Assembly: GCF_002879885.1 (NCBI RefSeq)
Contig: NZ_PNYA01000020.1
Span: 1-64,000, forward strand
Direction of reading: 5' to 3'
Length of the DNA stretch: 64,000 nucleotides
Source of the DNA: Trinickia dabaoshanensis
GTDB taxonomy: Bacteria > Pseudomonadota > Gammaproteobacteria > Burkholderiales > Burkholderiaceae
Shown here: positions 35,691 to 44,048 of the stretch, piece after piece
How the letters are laid out: each line of letters starts with the position of its first letter
Position numbering within the stretch: the stretch's first letter is position 1
The notes under the pieces: generated by a model
Seen by the model: only the letters and a program-made list of their open reading frames with translations
The model's database searches: none
Told to the model about the DNA's origin: nothing
Program-made: the position numbers and the translations under genes

Positions 35691-35888
35691 ATGTCGAGCC
35701 AAGCTACGAAACAAACCACGGACGCCGTCGACGACGTGCTCGAACTCGCGCGCAATGCGGGCTTGCTCGTGACGCTCGACGGCCAGATCGGGCGGGAGAA
35801 GTACCAGAGCGTCGCCGGCTCGCTGACCTCGTTCATGCGGTTCGTCGACGCGCTGCGTGAAACGCTCGTTGCCGACGTGCCTATCTAA
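35691..35888 (+). CDS. Small acidic protein of unknown function
   Basis: A 65-residue, probably helical protein (MSSQATKQTTDAVDDVLELA ... VADVPI). GGAGAACCGCC precedes the ATG. It ends 29 bp before the beta-CASP nuclease gene, so the two are probably one transcription unit. The LLVTLDGQIGREKYQSVAGS segment is regular but matches no family I know. Codon use is like that of its neighbours. Confidence 0.6.
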   Translation: MSSQATKQTTDAVDDVLELARNAGLLVTLDGQIGREKYQSVAGSLTSFMRFVDALRETLVADVPI

Positions 35889-35917
35889 TCGCTTTTATCG
35901 GAAGGAGCCGCCCCCCT

Positions 35918-37321
35918 ATGCGACTGACCTTTCTCGGCGCAACCGAGACAGTGACCGGCTCCAGATACTTGCTCGAAGGCGCAGGCCAGCGGATCTTGAT
36001 CGATTGCGGCCTGTTTCAAGGCACGAAGAACTTGCGGTTGCGCAACTGGGCGCCGCCCCCGCTGGACCCGGCCTCGCTCGACGCCGTCATCCTCACCCAC
36101 GCCCACATCGACCACAGCGGCTATCTGCCCGTGCTCGTGCGCATGGGCTACAAAGGACCGATCTACGCGACACCGGGCACGCGCGACCTGTGCGGCATCA
36201 TGTTGCGCGATGCCGCAAAGCTGCAAGAGGAAGAAGCCGAGTACGCTAACCGGCACGGCTTTTCGAAACACCGTCCCGCCCTGCCGCTCTATACGCTCGA
36301 GGATGCCGAGCGCGCGCTCGAGCTGATCGTCCCGCATCCGTTCGACACGCCCATGCTGCTCGGCGATCACGCGGGTTTCCGCTTGCTCCCCGCAGGACAT
36401 ATCCTCGGCGCCGCGAGCGTCGTCTTCCACATGTGCGGCAAGGTCATCGTGTTCACCGGCGACATCGGCCGGCCGAACGATCCGATCATGCGGCCGCCCG
36501 CGCCGCTCGCGTCGGCCGATTATCTGGTCGTGGAATCGACCTACGGCGACCGGTTGCACGACACGGCCGATCCGCTCGACGAACTCGAGGCGCTGTTCAT
36601 CCGCACGTTCAAGCACGGCGGCGTCGTCGTCATCCCGAGCTTTGCCGTCGGGCGGGCGCAGTCGATTTTGCGTTACATCTCGATCCTGAAGTCCACCGGA
36701 CGGATGGCCAACGTCCCGGTGTTCCTCGACAGTCCGATGGCGGTCAGCGTGACCGAACTGTATCGTCGCCGTCTCAGCGAGCATCGCTTGACGATCTCCG
36801 AGGCGGATGCGATCGGCCGGGCAGCCGTCATGGTCCGCACGGTGGATCAATCCAAGGAGATATCCGGCCGGCGCGGGCCGATGGTCATCATCGCCGGCAG
36901 CGGCATGGCTACCGGCGGCCGCGTCCTGCACCACCTGAAAGCGTTCGCCCCCGACTCGCGCAACGCCATCGCGCTCGTGGGCTACCAAGCGGCGGGCACG
37001 CGGGGCGCCGCGCTCGCCGAGCATTCGCCGACGATCAAGCTGCATGGCGAATACGTGCCCGTACGCGCGGCGGTCGAATCCATTTCGTCGCTCTCGGCCC
37101 ACGCGGATTACGCCGAATTGCTCGAATGGCTCGGCAAGATGCCGGGCGCGCCGAAGCGCACCTTCATTACGCACGGCGAACCCGCGGCAGCCGATGCGCT
37201 GCGCCGGCGCATCGCCGAGCAACTGCATTGGCGCTGCGAGGTGCCGACCTACCTCGAAACGGTCGAACTCGACGAAGCGCCGCTCCCACCCCTCGACGAG
37301 CACCGCGCATCCGCCGCCTAG
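35918..37321 (+). CDS. MBL-fold beta-CASP ribonuclease-like protein
   Basis: Protein of 467 residues of the metallo-beta-lactamase/beta-CASP family (RNase J/CPSF-73/YsgA-like). The N-terminus MRLTFLGATETVTGSRYLLE is typical. The zinc motif is in LTHAHIDHSGYLP (about 63-75); further metal ligands are in LPAGHILGAASVVF and the FTGDIG turn; the beta-CASP region ends with GSGMATGGRVLHHL; and the last motif is SLSAHADYAELLEW. It probably processes RNA 3' or 5' ends. GGAAGGAG precedes the ATG. Its position between BON and Usp genes suggests a role in RNA turnover under stress. Confidence 0.9.
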   Translation: MRLTFLGATETVTGSRYLLEGAGQRILIDCGLFQGTKNLRLRNWAPPPLDPASLDAVILTHAHIDHSGYLPVLVRMGYKGPIYATPGTRDLCGIMLRDAAKLQEEEAEYANRHGFSKHRPALPLYTLEDAERALELIVPHPFDTPMLLGDHAGFRLLPAGHILGAASVVFHMCGKVIVFTGDIGRPNDPIMRPPAPLASADYLVVESTYGDRLHDTADPLDELEALFIRTFKHGGVVVIPSFAVGRAQSILRYISILKSTGRMANVPVFLDSPMAVSVTELYRRRLSEHRLTISEADAIGRAAVMVRTVDQSKEISGRRGPMVIIAGSGMATGGRVLHHLKAFAPDSRNAIALVGYQAAGTRGAALAEHSPTIKLHGEYVPVRAAVESISSLSAHADYAELLEWLGKMPGAPKRTFITHGEPAAADALRRRIAEQLHWRCEVPTYLETVELDEAPLPPLDEHRASAA

Positions 37322-37347
37322 GGGCACGCGCCCGTGCCACGCGGGCT

Positions 37348-37584
37348 TCAAAAATCGAAGCCTTGCGCCATCTTATGGTCGATCCACATCATGCCTTCGC
37401 GCAGGGCGGCCAGCAGCGCCTCGCGTTCGACCCGATGCCGGACGGCATGTTTGAACTCGTGTTCGAATTCGCCGCACGCGCCGCTATGCGCGACGCGTAC
37501 GGTGCAGGCATAGCCGTCGGGCGCGGACGCGGTATGCGCGGACACATGCCAGCCCGGCCCTTCGATTGATCCGGAAAGCGCCAT
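37348..37584 (-). CDS. Small protein of unknown function
   Basis: A 78-residue protein starting MALSGSIEGPGWHVSAHTAS, with GAGGAG before ATG 37584. The pattern HVSAHTA ... YACTVRVAH followed by a helix HAVRHRVEREALLAALREGMMWIDHK suggests a small alpha/beta fold. It is His-rich for its size. No family is recognised. It follows the second triple-BON gene by 60 bp on the same strand and may be co-transcribed with it under FNR-type control. Confidence 0.6.
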   Translation of the reverse strand: MALSGSIEGPGWHVSAHTASAPDGYACTVRVAHSGACGEFEHEFKHAVRHRVEREALLAALREGMMWIDHKMAQGFDF

Positions 37585-37644
37585 GGCATCGGCTCCTCGA
37601 TAAAGTGTCGCAGACCCGGGGGTCGTTGAACTGCCGCGGCGCCC

Positions 37645-38295
37645 TCAGCCGATATCCAAATCGTCGATCACCGCGTGCACGCCCGGGGCAGACCAAGCGG
37701 CGCCGCGCGCCGCCGAACGTTCGGCATACGAGCCCACCTTCCCCTTGAGCGTCACCGTCCCGTCGCGTACGTCGATTCGGATGTGCTTCGCCTCGCGCTC
37801 CGCATGGCGCTGCAACGCACGTTCGATTTTTTCGGCGATATCCTGCGCGGCTTTGCCGCCGGCCACCGAAATCAAGTTCGATACGCCCGTGACGCCGCGC
37901 ATATGACTCACCGTGCGCGTCGCCAGGTGGCTCAAGTGCGGGCTCGCCACTTCGCCGCTCAGCGTCACCCAGCCCTTCTCCACTTGCACTTTGACGGCCT
38001 CTTCAGACAGACCCACGGTCCAGCGCAACATCGCGCGTACCGCGCTCGCCGTATCTTCGTCGGTGCGCTGATCGCCGCTGGGCAACCGCACCACCATTTC
38101 CACTACCACGGCCTTGACGCCGGCCACGCGCTGAGCCGCTTTTTCGGCGGCGATTTTCTCGGCATAGCTCGACGGATGCCCGAGCAGCGTCACCACGCGC
38201 TCCTTGACCTCGACGCCGATGTCGGCCGCATTCACCGCGGGATCGTAATCGAGTTCCTCTTCGACTTCCTGCTTCAATTGCCTATCCGTTTTCAT
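37645..38295 (-). CDS. Triple BON domain protein (paralogue)
   Basis: Protein of 216 residues with the same length and three-BON architecture as the product of 34659-35309: MKTDRQLKQEVEEELDYDPA, GVKAVVVEMVVRLPSGDQRT, GWVTLSGEVASPHLSHLATR and a last repeat ending GVHAVIDDLDIG. AAGGAGCGCGTG precedes ATG 38295; the upstream in-frame extension to 38496 crosses the promoter region and is rejected. The gene is divergent from the tandem Usp genes, with two FNR-type boxes between them. Confidence 0.88.
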   Translation of the reverse strand: MKTDRQLKQEVEEELDYDPAVNAADIGVEVKERVVTLLGHPSSYAEKIAAEKAAQRVAGVKAVVVEMVVRLPSGDQRTDEDTASAVRAMLRWTVGLSEEAVKVQVEKGWVTLSGEVASPHLSHLATRTVSHMRGVTGVSNLISVAGGKAAQDIAEKIERALQRHAEREAKHIRIDVRDGTVTLKGKVGSYAERSAARGAAWSAPGVHAVIDDLDIG

Positions 38296-38383
38296 CACGC
38301 GCTCCTTGCGTTTCGAAAAAAGATCGCCTCGATACTCGTGCGATCGCATGAGATCGATACTGCCGCGCCGGGCGCATTCGCCT

Positions 38384-38397
38384 CTGACTTGGGTCAA
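38384..38397. promoter_or_regulatory. FNR/ANR-type box serving the triple-BON gene
   Basis: CTGACTTGGGTCAA matches TTGA-N6-TCAA with one mismatch in the first base. It lies about 95 bp upstream of the minus-strand BON start at 38295. A TSS at 41.5 bp would be near 38349, just after a TATCGA hexamer (38359-38354, minus). Confidence 0.55.
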
Positions 38398-38446
38398 GTT
38401 TCGGCGCGATGGATGCAAGGCGAGCGCGAGCGCCCCGCTCGATCGA

Positions 38447-38460
38447 TTGACTTGCGTCAA
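38447..38460. promoter_or_regulatory. FNR/ANR-type box serving the tandem usp genes
   Basis: TTGACTTGCGTCAA is a perfect TTGA-N6-TCAA palindrome. It is about 103 bp upstream of the plus-strand Usp start at 38557. TACACT at 38482-38487 is a good -10 whose start point (about 38495) lies 41.5 bp from the box centre, matching class II FNR activation. Confidence 0.72.
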
Positions 38461-38556
38461 GCCGCCATCGATCGCCATGCCTACACTCGAAGTCACTCGT
38501 CATGACGCCGCGCGTGAACGCGCCGAGCGTCGCGGCCATTCTTCGGAGCGAGCGCA

Positions 38557-39396
38557 ATGAGCTACAAAAGTCTTCTCGTCCACCTCGATACGAGCCAAGC
38601 CGCGCAGCGGCGACTGGAGTTCGCGTTTCGCCTCGCGCAGCGGTTCGACGCCCGCTTGAGCGCGATCCTCACGCTCACCCGGCCGGAAATCGGCTCGTTT
38701 TACGTCATGGCCGGCTCCGCCGAGTTTCTTGCCGAACACGAGCGCGTGAGCCAGGAGCAACGCGAACTGCTCGAACGCGCGTTCAAGGCCGAGGCGGCCC
38801 GCACGGGCGTGCAAGGCGACTGGCGCGTCACGACGGCGTACGCCAACGAAGTCGTACCCGCGGCCGCCCGCTTCGCCGATTTGGTCATCGCAGGCCAATT
38901 CGATCCGAACGACCCCGAGTCGCTCGTGGCCAATCAATTTCTCGAGCACCTCATTCTCGATTCCGGCCGGCCCGTGCTCGTCGTGCCCTATGTCGGCACG
39001 TTCGCATCGTTCGGCACGCATGTGGTGCTCGCCTGGGATCAAAGCCGGGAAGCCGCACGCGCCGTCGCGGATGCCCTGCCGATCGTTAGGACCGCGAAGC
39101 AAACCACGATCGTCACGCTCGGCGCGCCAGGCGGCGAGCCGCCCGGCAGCCGGCTGCCCGGCGCCGACATCGCCGCGGTGATCGCCCGGCACGGCGCCGC
39201 GGTCGCGGTGGACGAGATGGCGGCAACGTCGGCCGGCGCGGTCGGGGAGGCGCTGCTCTCGCACGCGGCCGACCTGAGCGCGGATTTGCTCGTCATGGGC
39301 TGCTACGGCCATGCGCGCTGGCGCGAACTGGTGCTGGGCGGTGCGTCGCGCACCGTATTGAGGTCGATGACGATACCGGTGCTGATGTCGCACTGA
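38557..39396 (+). CDS. Universal stress protein (tandem UspA domains)
   Basis: A 279-residue protein with two Usp-like halves: MSYKSLLVHLDTSQAAQRRLEFAF opens the first, and HVVLAWDQSREAARAVADAL near 150 opens the second. Only the second half carries a good ATP-binding signature (LSADLLVMGCYGHARWRELVLGGASRTVL), so the first is probably degenerate. The gene is followed 52 bp later by a paralogue. An FNR-type box with class II spacing precedes it. Such double Usp proteins are typically induced by oxygen limitation in proteobacteria. Confidence 0.92.
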   Translation: MSYKSLLVHLDTSQAAQRRLEFAFRLAQRFDARLSAILTLTRPEIGSFYVMAGSAEFLAEHERVSQEQRELLERAFKAEAARTGVQGDWRVTTAYANEVVPAAARFADLVIAGQFDPNDPESLVANQFLEHLILDSGRPVLVVPYVGTFASFGTHVVLAWDQSREAARAVADALPIVRTAKQTTIVTLGAPGGEPPGSRLPGADIAAVIARHGAAVAVDEMAATSAGAVGEALLSHAADLSADLLVMGCYGHARWRELVLGGASRTVLRSMTIPVLMSH

Positions 39397-39448
39397 CCGG
39401 ACCGCCACACGCTAGGCCACACGCATCGAAAAGGAATAGGAAACCGCC

Positions 39449-40276
39449 ATGAGCTACAAAACCTTGCTCGTCCATGTCGACGACAGCGCCCGCAGCGAAG
39501 CGCGCACCGCATTCGCCTGCGACCTCGCGCTGAAATACGGCGCGCATCTGATCGGCCTTTACGTCGTTTGCCAGGAGGTACTGCGTCCGCTCGTAACGGG
39601 CCAGGAAAGCCTCGACCTCGGCGCGAACGAAGCGCGCCACGCGCAGCGCATGAACGACGCGCAAGCTAGATTCACGGCGCAGGCCCAACGCGCCGGCTGC
39701 CCGTTCGAATGGCGCGCGCCGAGCGGGCCGTCGGTCGAAACGGCCGTGCTGCACGCGCGGCATGCGGATCTGCTCGTCTTCGGGCAAGAAGACCCCGAAG
39801 ATTCCGCCACGCATATCGCGCGCTATTTCGTCGAGGACGTGATCATGAGCGCAGGGCGCCCCGCGATCGTGATGCCGCACGCGGGACGTGTGGCCACGTT
39901 CGGCGAAAGCGTGCTCGTCGCTTGGGACGGCGGACGCGAAGCCGCGCGCGCCCTCGCCGACGCGGTGCCGATACTGAAACGGGCACGGTTCGTGACCGTC
40001 GTATCGGTCAGCAAACGGCCCGAGGATTCGACGGCCGAGGAAATCGACGTCGCCGCCTATTTGGAGCGGCACGGCGTTCGCGCGAGCTTTGCTAGCGTTC
40101 CCCGCCAGAGCGGCATGGGGACGGGTGCGACCTTGCTCAATCAGCTCAGCGATCGTCATGCCGATCTGCTCGTGATGGGCGCCTATGGGCATGCCCGCGC
40201 ACGCGAGCGCGTGTTGGGCGGCGTGACGCACACGCTCTTTGAAACGATGACGGTACCGGTCTTCATGTCGCATTAG
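39449..40276 (+). CDS. Universal stress protein (tandem UspA domains), paralogue
   Basis: Protein of 275 residues with the same two-domain plan as its upstream neighbour, starting MSYKTLLVHVDDSARSEART and ending with HADLLVMGAYGHARARERVL, GGVTHTLFETMTVPVFMSH. AGGAATAGGAAA is near ATG 39449. It probably shares the transcript started at the FNR-controlled promoter near 38495 and ends at the strong hairpin at 40389. The two genes are a tandem duplication that has diverged considerably in the first domain. Confidence 0.92.
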   Translation: MSYKTLLVHVDDSARSEARTAFACDLALKYGAHLIGLYVVCQEVLRPLVTGQESLDLGANEARHAQRMNDAQARFTAQAQRAGCPFEWRAPSGPSVETAVLHARHADLLVFGQEDPEDSATHIARYFVEDVIMSAGRPAIVMPHAGRVATFGESVLVAWDGGREAARALADAVPILKRARFVTVVSVSKRPEDSTAEEIDVAAYLERHGVRASFASVPRQSGMGTGATLLNQLSDRHADLLVMGAYGHARARERVLGGVTHTLFETMTVPVFMSH

Positions 40277-40617
40277 CCGCTTTTGCACATTCGCCACGCT
40301 TCGTCCCATTCCGGGAACGCGCAGGCCAAGCCCACCGCGAGCCGGTCAATCGCTTGCCCGCGGCTCGGGCTCCCTGCGCGATCGTTTGCGCCCGCCATCG
40401 TGCGGGCGTCTTTTTTTTCTCTGATCTATTCTGTTAAAACACGCAAAGCAATCGGGCCCGCCGCTCGCTACAGGGCACCGAAGTACGTGAATACCCGCGC
40501 CATTGGCATCCGAGCACGAATCGAGGACAATTTGTCAGAAGTCTGCGGGTTGGCGCGCCGTGCGCTCGCAGATTCGTTTTTTGGCCCCGCCCGTCGCCCG
40601 CACGGTGCGGGAACGCG
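40277..40617. other. Intergenic region with terminator and kinase promoter
   Basis: These 341 bp separate the tandem usp genes from the CHASE kinase. The first part carries the intrinsic terminator at 40389-40418. The rest (40419-40617) must hold the kinase promoter; CTGATCTATTCTGTTAAAAC at 40421-40440 is AT-rich and may contain it. No FNR-type box and no coding frame are seen. Confidence 0.5.
40389..40418 (+). terminator. Rho-independent terminator of the usp pair
   Basis: A perfect 7-bp stem CGCCCGC / GCGGGCG with loop CATCGT, followed directly by GTC and eight T residues (40411-40418). This is a textbook intrinsic terminator on the plus strand. Confidence 0.85.
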
Positions 40618-42804
40618 ATGACCCGCAGGATGCGCATGCCCGTAGCCGGAACTCCGTCCCCCTCCGCCAAGCCGGCCGGCAAGCACGGCAAGCCTGGCGC
40701 GCCACTGCGCGGCCCTCTGCTCGCGGCCGCAGTCACGGCGTTCATCGTATTCGCCTCGTCGCTCGTGGCCGCATGGATCGTGCGCGACCACTTGCTCCAC
40801 GTCGCGGAGTCGACGTTCAATGCGCGCGCCTCGCACGTCGATTCCGATATCCGGCGCGAATTGCTGCTTTGCACGCAATTGCTGCGCGGCGCGAGCGGCT
40901 TCGTCGTCGCGCAAGCGCAATCGTCGGGGGACGGCGCGCCCTCGCCCGACGCTTGGGATCGCTACGTCTCGCGCCTCGATCTCGACGACGCGCCGCCATG
41001 CGTGCGCTCCCTCGGCTATGCCGAGGCCACCGCGATCGCACCCTCGCCGGCTGCAGCGGCAAGCGGCGCGCTCGCGCATACGACGCTGATGTGGCCGCCG
41101 CGCGGCGACGGATTGGAAGGCAACGATATCGGCGTGAGCGACGAGACGCGCGCCGCGCTGATCCGCGCGGCCAACAGCGGCCAGGTCGCCATGTCGATCC
41201 GGCCGCTACCGCACGAAAGCACGCTCGAAACGGAATCGACCGAAAGCCAGACACGCGCACGGGTGGACCTGCTCTTACCGGTGTACCGCAGCGCGCCGCC
41301 GCCGGCGCTCGTCGCGGCTCGGCGCGCTTCGCTCATGGGCTTCACCGTCGCACGCCTGGACACGGAGTACTTGTTCGCAAGCGTCGCCGCGCATGAGCCG
41401 CGCATGGGGCTGCATGTCGCGGGCGGAGAGCCGTCGATGCTGCTTTATCCGCCAGGCATCCCCGTCGGCGCCCAATACGCCGGCCGGCCCCGATTCCAGC
41501 GCACCGATACGCTGCACTTCGGCGGCGAAGCGCTCTCGGTCACGTTTGCCACGAGCGATCCCGCCCTCGTGGCGTCGGCCGAATTCAGCGGCAGCGCCAT
41601 TGCCGCCGCGGGCTTCGGCGCCGCGCTCGCGGCTGGCGCCGCGGTGTTCGTCTTCGTGCGCAAACGGGGCATGACGCTTGCGGAAGCAGGCATGGCGCGA
41701 TCGCGCGCCTCGCAGGACGAAGCCAGGTTGATGGCCATCATTCGCTCCTCGGGCGAAGCGATCGTCACCACCGACGAACAACAGCGCATCGTCATGTTCA
41801 ATCCCGCCGCCGAGCAAGTGTTTCGCTGTTCGGCGATGGAAGCGATCGGCGCTCCGATCGACCGTTTCATTCCGGAGCGCTTCCGCGAGGCGCATCGTAA
41901 ATACGTCGAGCGATTCGGCGAGACGGGTGTGACCGAGCGCAGGATGGGAAGGCAGCAACCCGTTCTCGTCGGCCTGCGCGCCGACGGCGAGGAGTTTCCG
42001 ATCGAAGCGTCGATTGCGCAGATTCACGACGCGCAAGGCAAGCTCTACACCGTGATGCTGCGCGATGTGACCGAACGCATGCGCGCCGAAGATGCCCTGA
42101 AGGCCTCGCGCCAAGAGTTGCGCGCCCTCTCGGCGAACTTGCAGAGCGTGCGCGAGGACGAGAAAACCCGTATCGCGCGCGAGTTGCACGACGACCTCGG
42201 CCAGCAACTCACGGCCTTGAAGATGGATCTGTCCGCGGTCGAGCAGTCGCTCGGAGAAATGCCGAGCGCCCCGCCGCCCGTGCTCGCCCAATTGCACGGG
42301 ATGCGCCGCCTCATCGATTCCACGGTCGGCTCGGTGCGCCGCATCGCCGCCGACTTGCGTCCGGTCATGCTCGACGATCTCGGCCTCATGCCCGCCATCG
42401 ACTGGCTGCTGACCGATTTCACGACCCGCTACGGGATCGAAATCGAGCGACGGGTCGAGCCGGGCGGCGTGCAGTTCTCGCGCAACGGCGCGACGACCGT
42501 CTTTCGAATCATTCAGGAAGCGCTCACGAACGTGGCAAGACACGCGGAGGCGACACAAGTTCGCATTACGCTCGTCGTCGAAGACGACCATTGCGTCGTA
42601 TCCGTCGCCGATAACGGCCGCGGCGCATCGGGCGCGGTCCGCAACGAGCGACCCGGGGACAAATCGTTTGGCCTGCTGGGTATTCGCGAGCGCGTGCACA
42701 TCCTGGGCGGTTCGGTTTCCATCGATACCGCCGTGAAAAAAGGCTTCACGTTGAAGGTGCGAATCCCGCTCGCCGCAATACAACAGGAAGAGGCGCTGCC
42801 ATGA
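40618..42804 (+). CDS. CHASE-PAS sensor histidine kinase (HisKA_3 type)
   Basis: Membrane sensor kinase of 728 residues. TM1 is at about 33-55; a periplasmic CHASE domain spans about 75-310 (LGYAEA, NDIGVSDETRAALIRA, LLLPVYR); TM2 is at about 322-345. A PAS domain at about 365-485 (IVTTDEQQRIVMFNPAAEQVF) is followed by HisKA_3 (RIARELHDDLGQQLTALKMD, His near 523) and a HATPase (EALTNVARHAEATQ; DNGRGAS; GLLGIRERVHILGG). The stop overlaps the start of the response regulator (ATGA), so the pair is a cognate two-component system. The ligand is unknown; CHASE domains bind small extracellular molecules. Confidence 0.93.
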   Translation: MTRRMRMPVAGTPSPSAKPAGKHGKPGAPLRGPLLAAAVTAFIVFASSLVAAWIVRDHLLHVAESTFNARASHVDSDIRRELLLCTQLLRGASGFVVAQAQSSGDGAPSPDAWDRYVSRLDLDDAPPCVRSLGYAEATAIAPSPAAAASGALAHTTLMWPPRGDGLEGNDIGVSDETRAALIRAANSGQVAMSIRPLPHESTLETESTESQTRARVDLLLPVYRSAPPPALVAARRASLMGFTVARLDTEYLFASVAAHEPRMGLHVAGGEPSMLLYPPGIPVGAQYAGRPRFQRTDTLHFGGEALSVTFATSDPALVASAEFSGSAIAAAGFGAALAAGAAVFVFVRKRGMTLAEAGMARSRASQDEARLMAIIRSSGEAIVTTDEQQRIVMFNPAAEQVFRCSAMEAIGAPIDRFIPERFREAHRKYVERFGETGVTERRMGRQQPVLVGLRADGEEFPIEASIAQIHDAQGKLYTVMLRDVTERMRAEDALKASRQELRALSANLQSVREDEKTRIARELHDDLGQQLTALKMDLSAVEQSLGEMPSAPPPVLAQLHGMRRLIDSTVGSVRRIAADLRPVMLDDLGLMPAIDWLLTDFTTRYGIEIERRVEPGGVQFSRNGATTVFRIIQEALTNVARHAEATQVRITLVVEDDHCVVSVADNGRGASGAVRNERPGDKSFGLLGIRERVHILGGSVSIDTAVKKGFTLKVRIPLAAIQQEEALP

Positions 42805-43448
42805 CCAAAGTACTATTAGCAGACGACCACACGCTGGTGCGTGACGGCTTGCGTCACATTCTCGAAGGCACGAGCGGGTTCGAAGTCGTGGGAGAAGCCT
42901 ACGACGGACCGACCACGATTTCCCTCGTACGCAACACGCCGGCGGACGTTCTCGTGCTCGACCTGTCGATGCCGGGACGCAACGGCATCGAACTCGTCAA
43001 GCAGATCAAGGAAGAGCTGCCCGCGCTGCGCGTACTGGTGCTGACGATGCACGCGGAACAGCAATACGCCGTGCGCGCGTTCAAGGCGGGGGCATCGGGA
43101 TATCTCACGAAAGAAAGCGCCAGTAAAGAACTCGTTTCGGCGTTGACCAAGATTTCGGCGGGCGGCGTCTACGTGAGCCTATCGATGGCCGAGCGGCTCG
43201 CGCAAAGCCTGAACGAACCGACCGACATGCTGCCGCACCAGCGGCTGTCCGACCGTGAATTCGACGTTTTCCGCCGCATCGCATCGGGCCAGACGATCAG
43301 CGAGATCGCCAACGAATTGTGCGTCAGCGCGAAAACGGTCAGCACCTATAAAACGCGCATTCTCGAAAAAATGCAGATGCCGCACGAAGCGGCCTTGGTG
43401 CGCTACGCGATTCAGCACAAGCTGTTCGAGGACAGCGAAGACTTGTAA
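42801..43448 (+). CDS. NarL/FixJ-type response regulator
   Basis: Protein of 215 residues with a receiver domain (LLADDHTLVRDGL; phospho-acceptor in LVLDLSMPGRNG; Lys in GYLTKESA) and a LuxR-type HTH (LSDREFDVFRRIASGQTISE, LCVSAKTVSTYKTRILEKM). It is translationally coupled to the upstream CHASE kinase by a 4-bp overlap. It is a close paralogue of the regulator at 59698, with identical spacing of all motifs. Just downstream, a 12-bp inverted repeat with a third half-site may be its operator. Confidence 0.94.
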   Translation: MTKVLLADDHTLVRDGLRHILEGTSGFEVVGEAYDGPTTISLVRNTPADVLVLDLSMPGRNGIELVKQIKEELPALRVLVLTMHAEQQYAVRAFKAGASGYLTKESASKELVSALTKISAGGVYVSLSMAERLAQSLNEPTDMLPHQRLSDREFDVFRRIASGQTISEIANELCVSAKTVSTYKTRILEKMQMPHEAALVRYAIQHKLFEDSEDL

Positions 43449-43509
43449 CGAAAGGTAACGTCGCAACAGGCCCGGAGTGCATCGAAAGGCCGTCGCGCGG
43501 GGCGGCGGC

Positions 43510-43556
43510 CTCGCTTGTAGGCGCCGCCCTACAAGCGAGTTCGCCGTCACCTACAA
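43510..43556. promoter_or_regulatory. 12-bp perfect inverted repeat with third half-site
   Basis: CTCGCTTGTAGG (43510-43521) and CCTACAAGCGAG (43528-43539) form a perfect inverted repeat around CGCCGC. A further CCTACAA half-site is at 43550-43556, 22 bp (two helical turns) from the second arm. The element lies between the NarL-type regulator and the REC-only gene starting at 43611. It may be an operator or, as RNA, a hairpin without a U-tract. Confidence 0.5.
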
Positions 43557-43610
43557 CCAATTCCTACCGAACCGATTTTTATTTCATAAAGCGCTGACGA
43601 TACTGTTCGC

Positions 43611-44012
43611 ATGGAATCGAACAACCGGTCACCGCTAAAAGTATTCGTCGTCGACGAGTCGACCCTCGTGCGCGATCGTTTGGCCATGCATATCGGGCCC
43701 AATGGCGCCGCGCGCATCGTAGGGGAGGCCGAGGACGTCGAAACCGCGCTAAAAGGCATCGAGGACACCGACGCCGAAGCCGTCATCCTCGATCTGCGCT
43801 TGATCGACAGCAACGGGATGGACCTGCTCCACGCGTTGCGAGATCGTACGGATCCGATCGTGACGATCGTGCTGACGAACTACGCGTCACCCGTGTTTCG
43901 CGAGGCGAGCGTCATCGCCGGCGCCGATTATTTCTTCGACAAAACGACCGAATTCGATCTGGCGATGGAGACGATCGCGCGCCTGGCACGCGAAAAATTC
44001 GACGGCGCTTAA
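43611..44012 (+). CDS. REC-only response regulator
   Basis: A 133-residue single receiver domain: VFVVDESTLVRDRLAMH, phospho-acceptor in AVILDLRLIDSNG, Thr in IVLTNYASPVF, Lys in YFFDKTTEFD. One position of the usual Asp-Asp acidic pair is altered (VDES). It is paralogous to the protein at 30683. The gene lies 162 bp after the CHASE kinase/NarL regulator pair behind the inverted repeat described at 43510, so it may be a target or accessory phosphate acceptor of that system. Confidence 0.87.
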   Translation: MESNNRSPLKVFVVDESTLVRDRLAMHIGPNGAARIVGEAEDVETALKGIEDTDAEAVILDLRLIDSNGMDLLHALRDRTDPIVTIVLTNYASPVFREASVIAGADYFFDKTTEFDLAMETIARLAREKFDGA

Positions 44013-44048
44013 GTAGACCGGCGATTCGTTCCGACGCGCGGTCCTATC

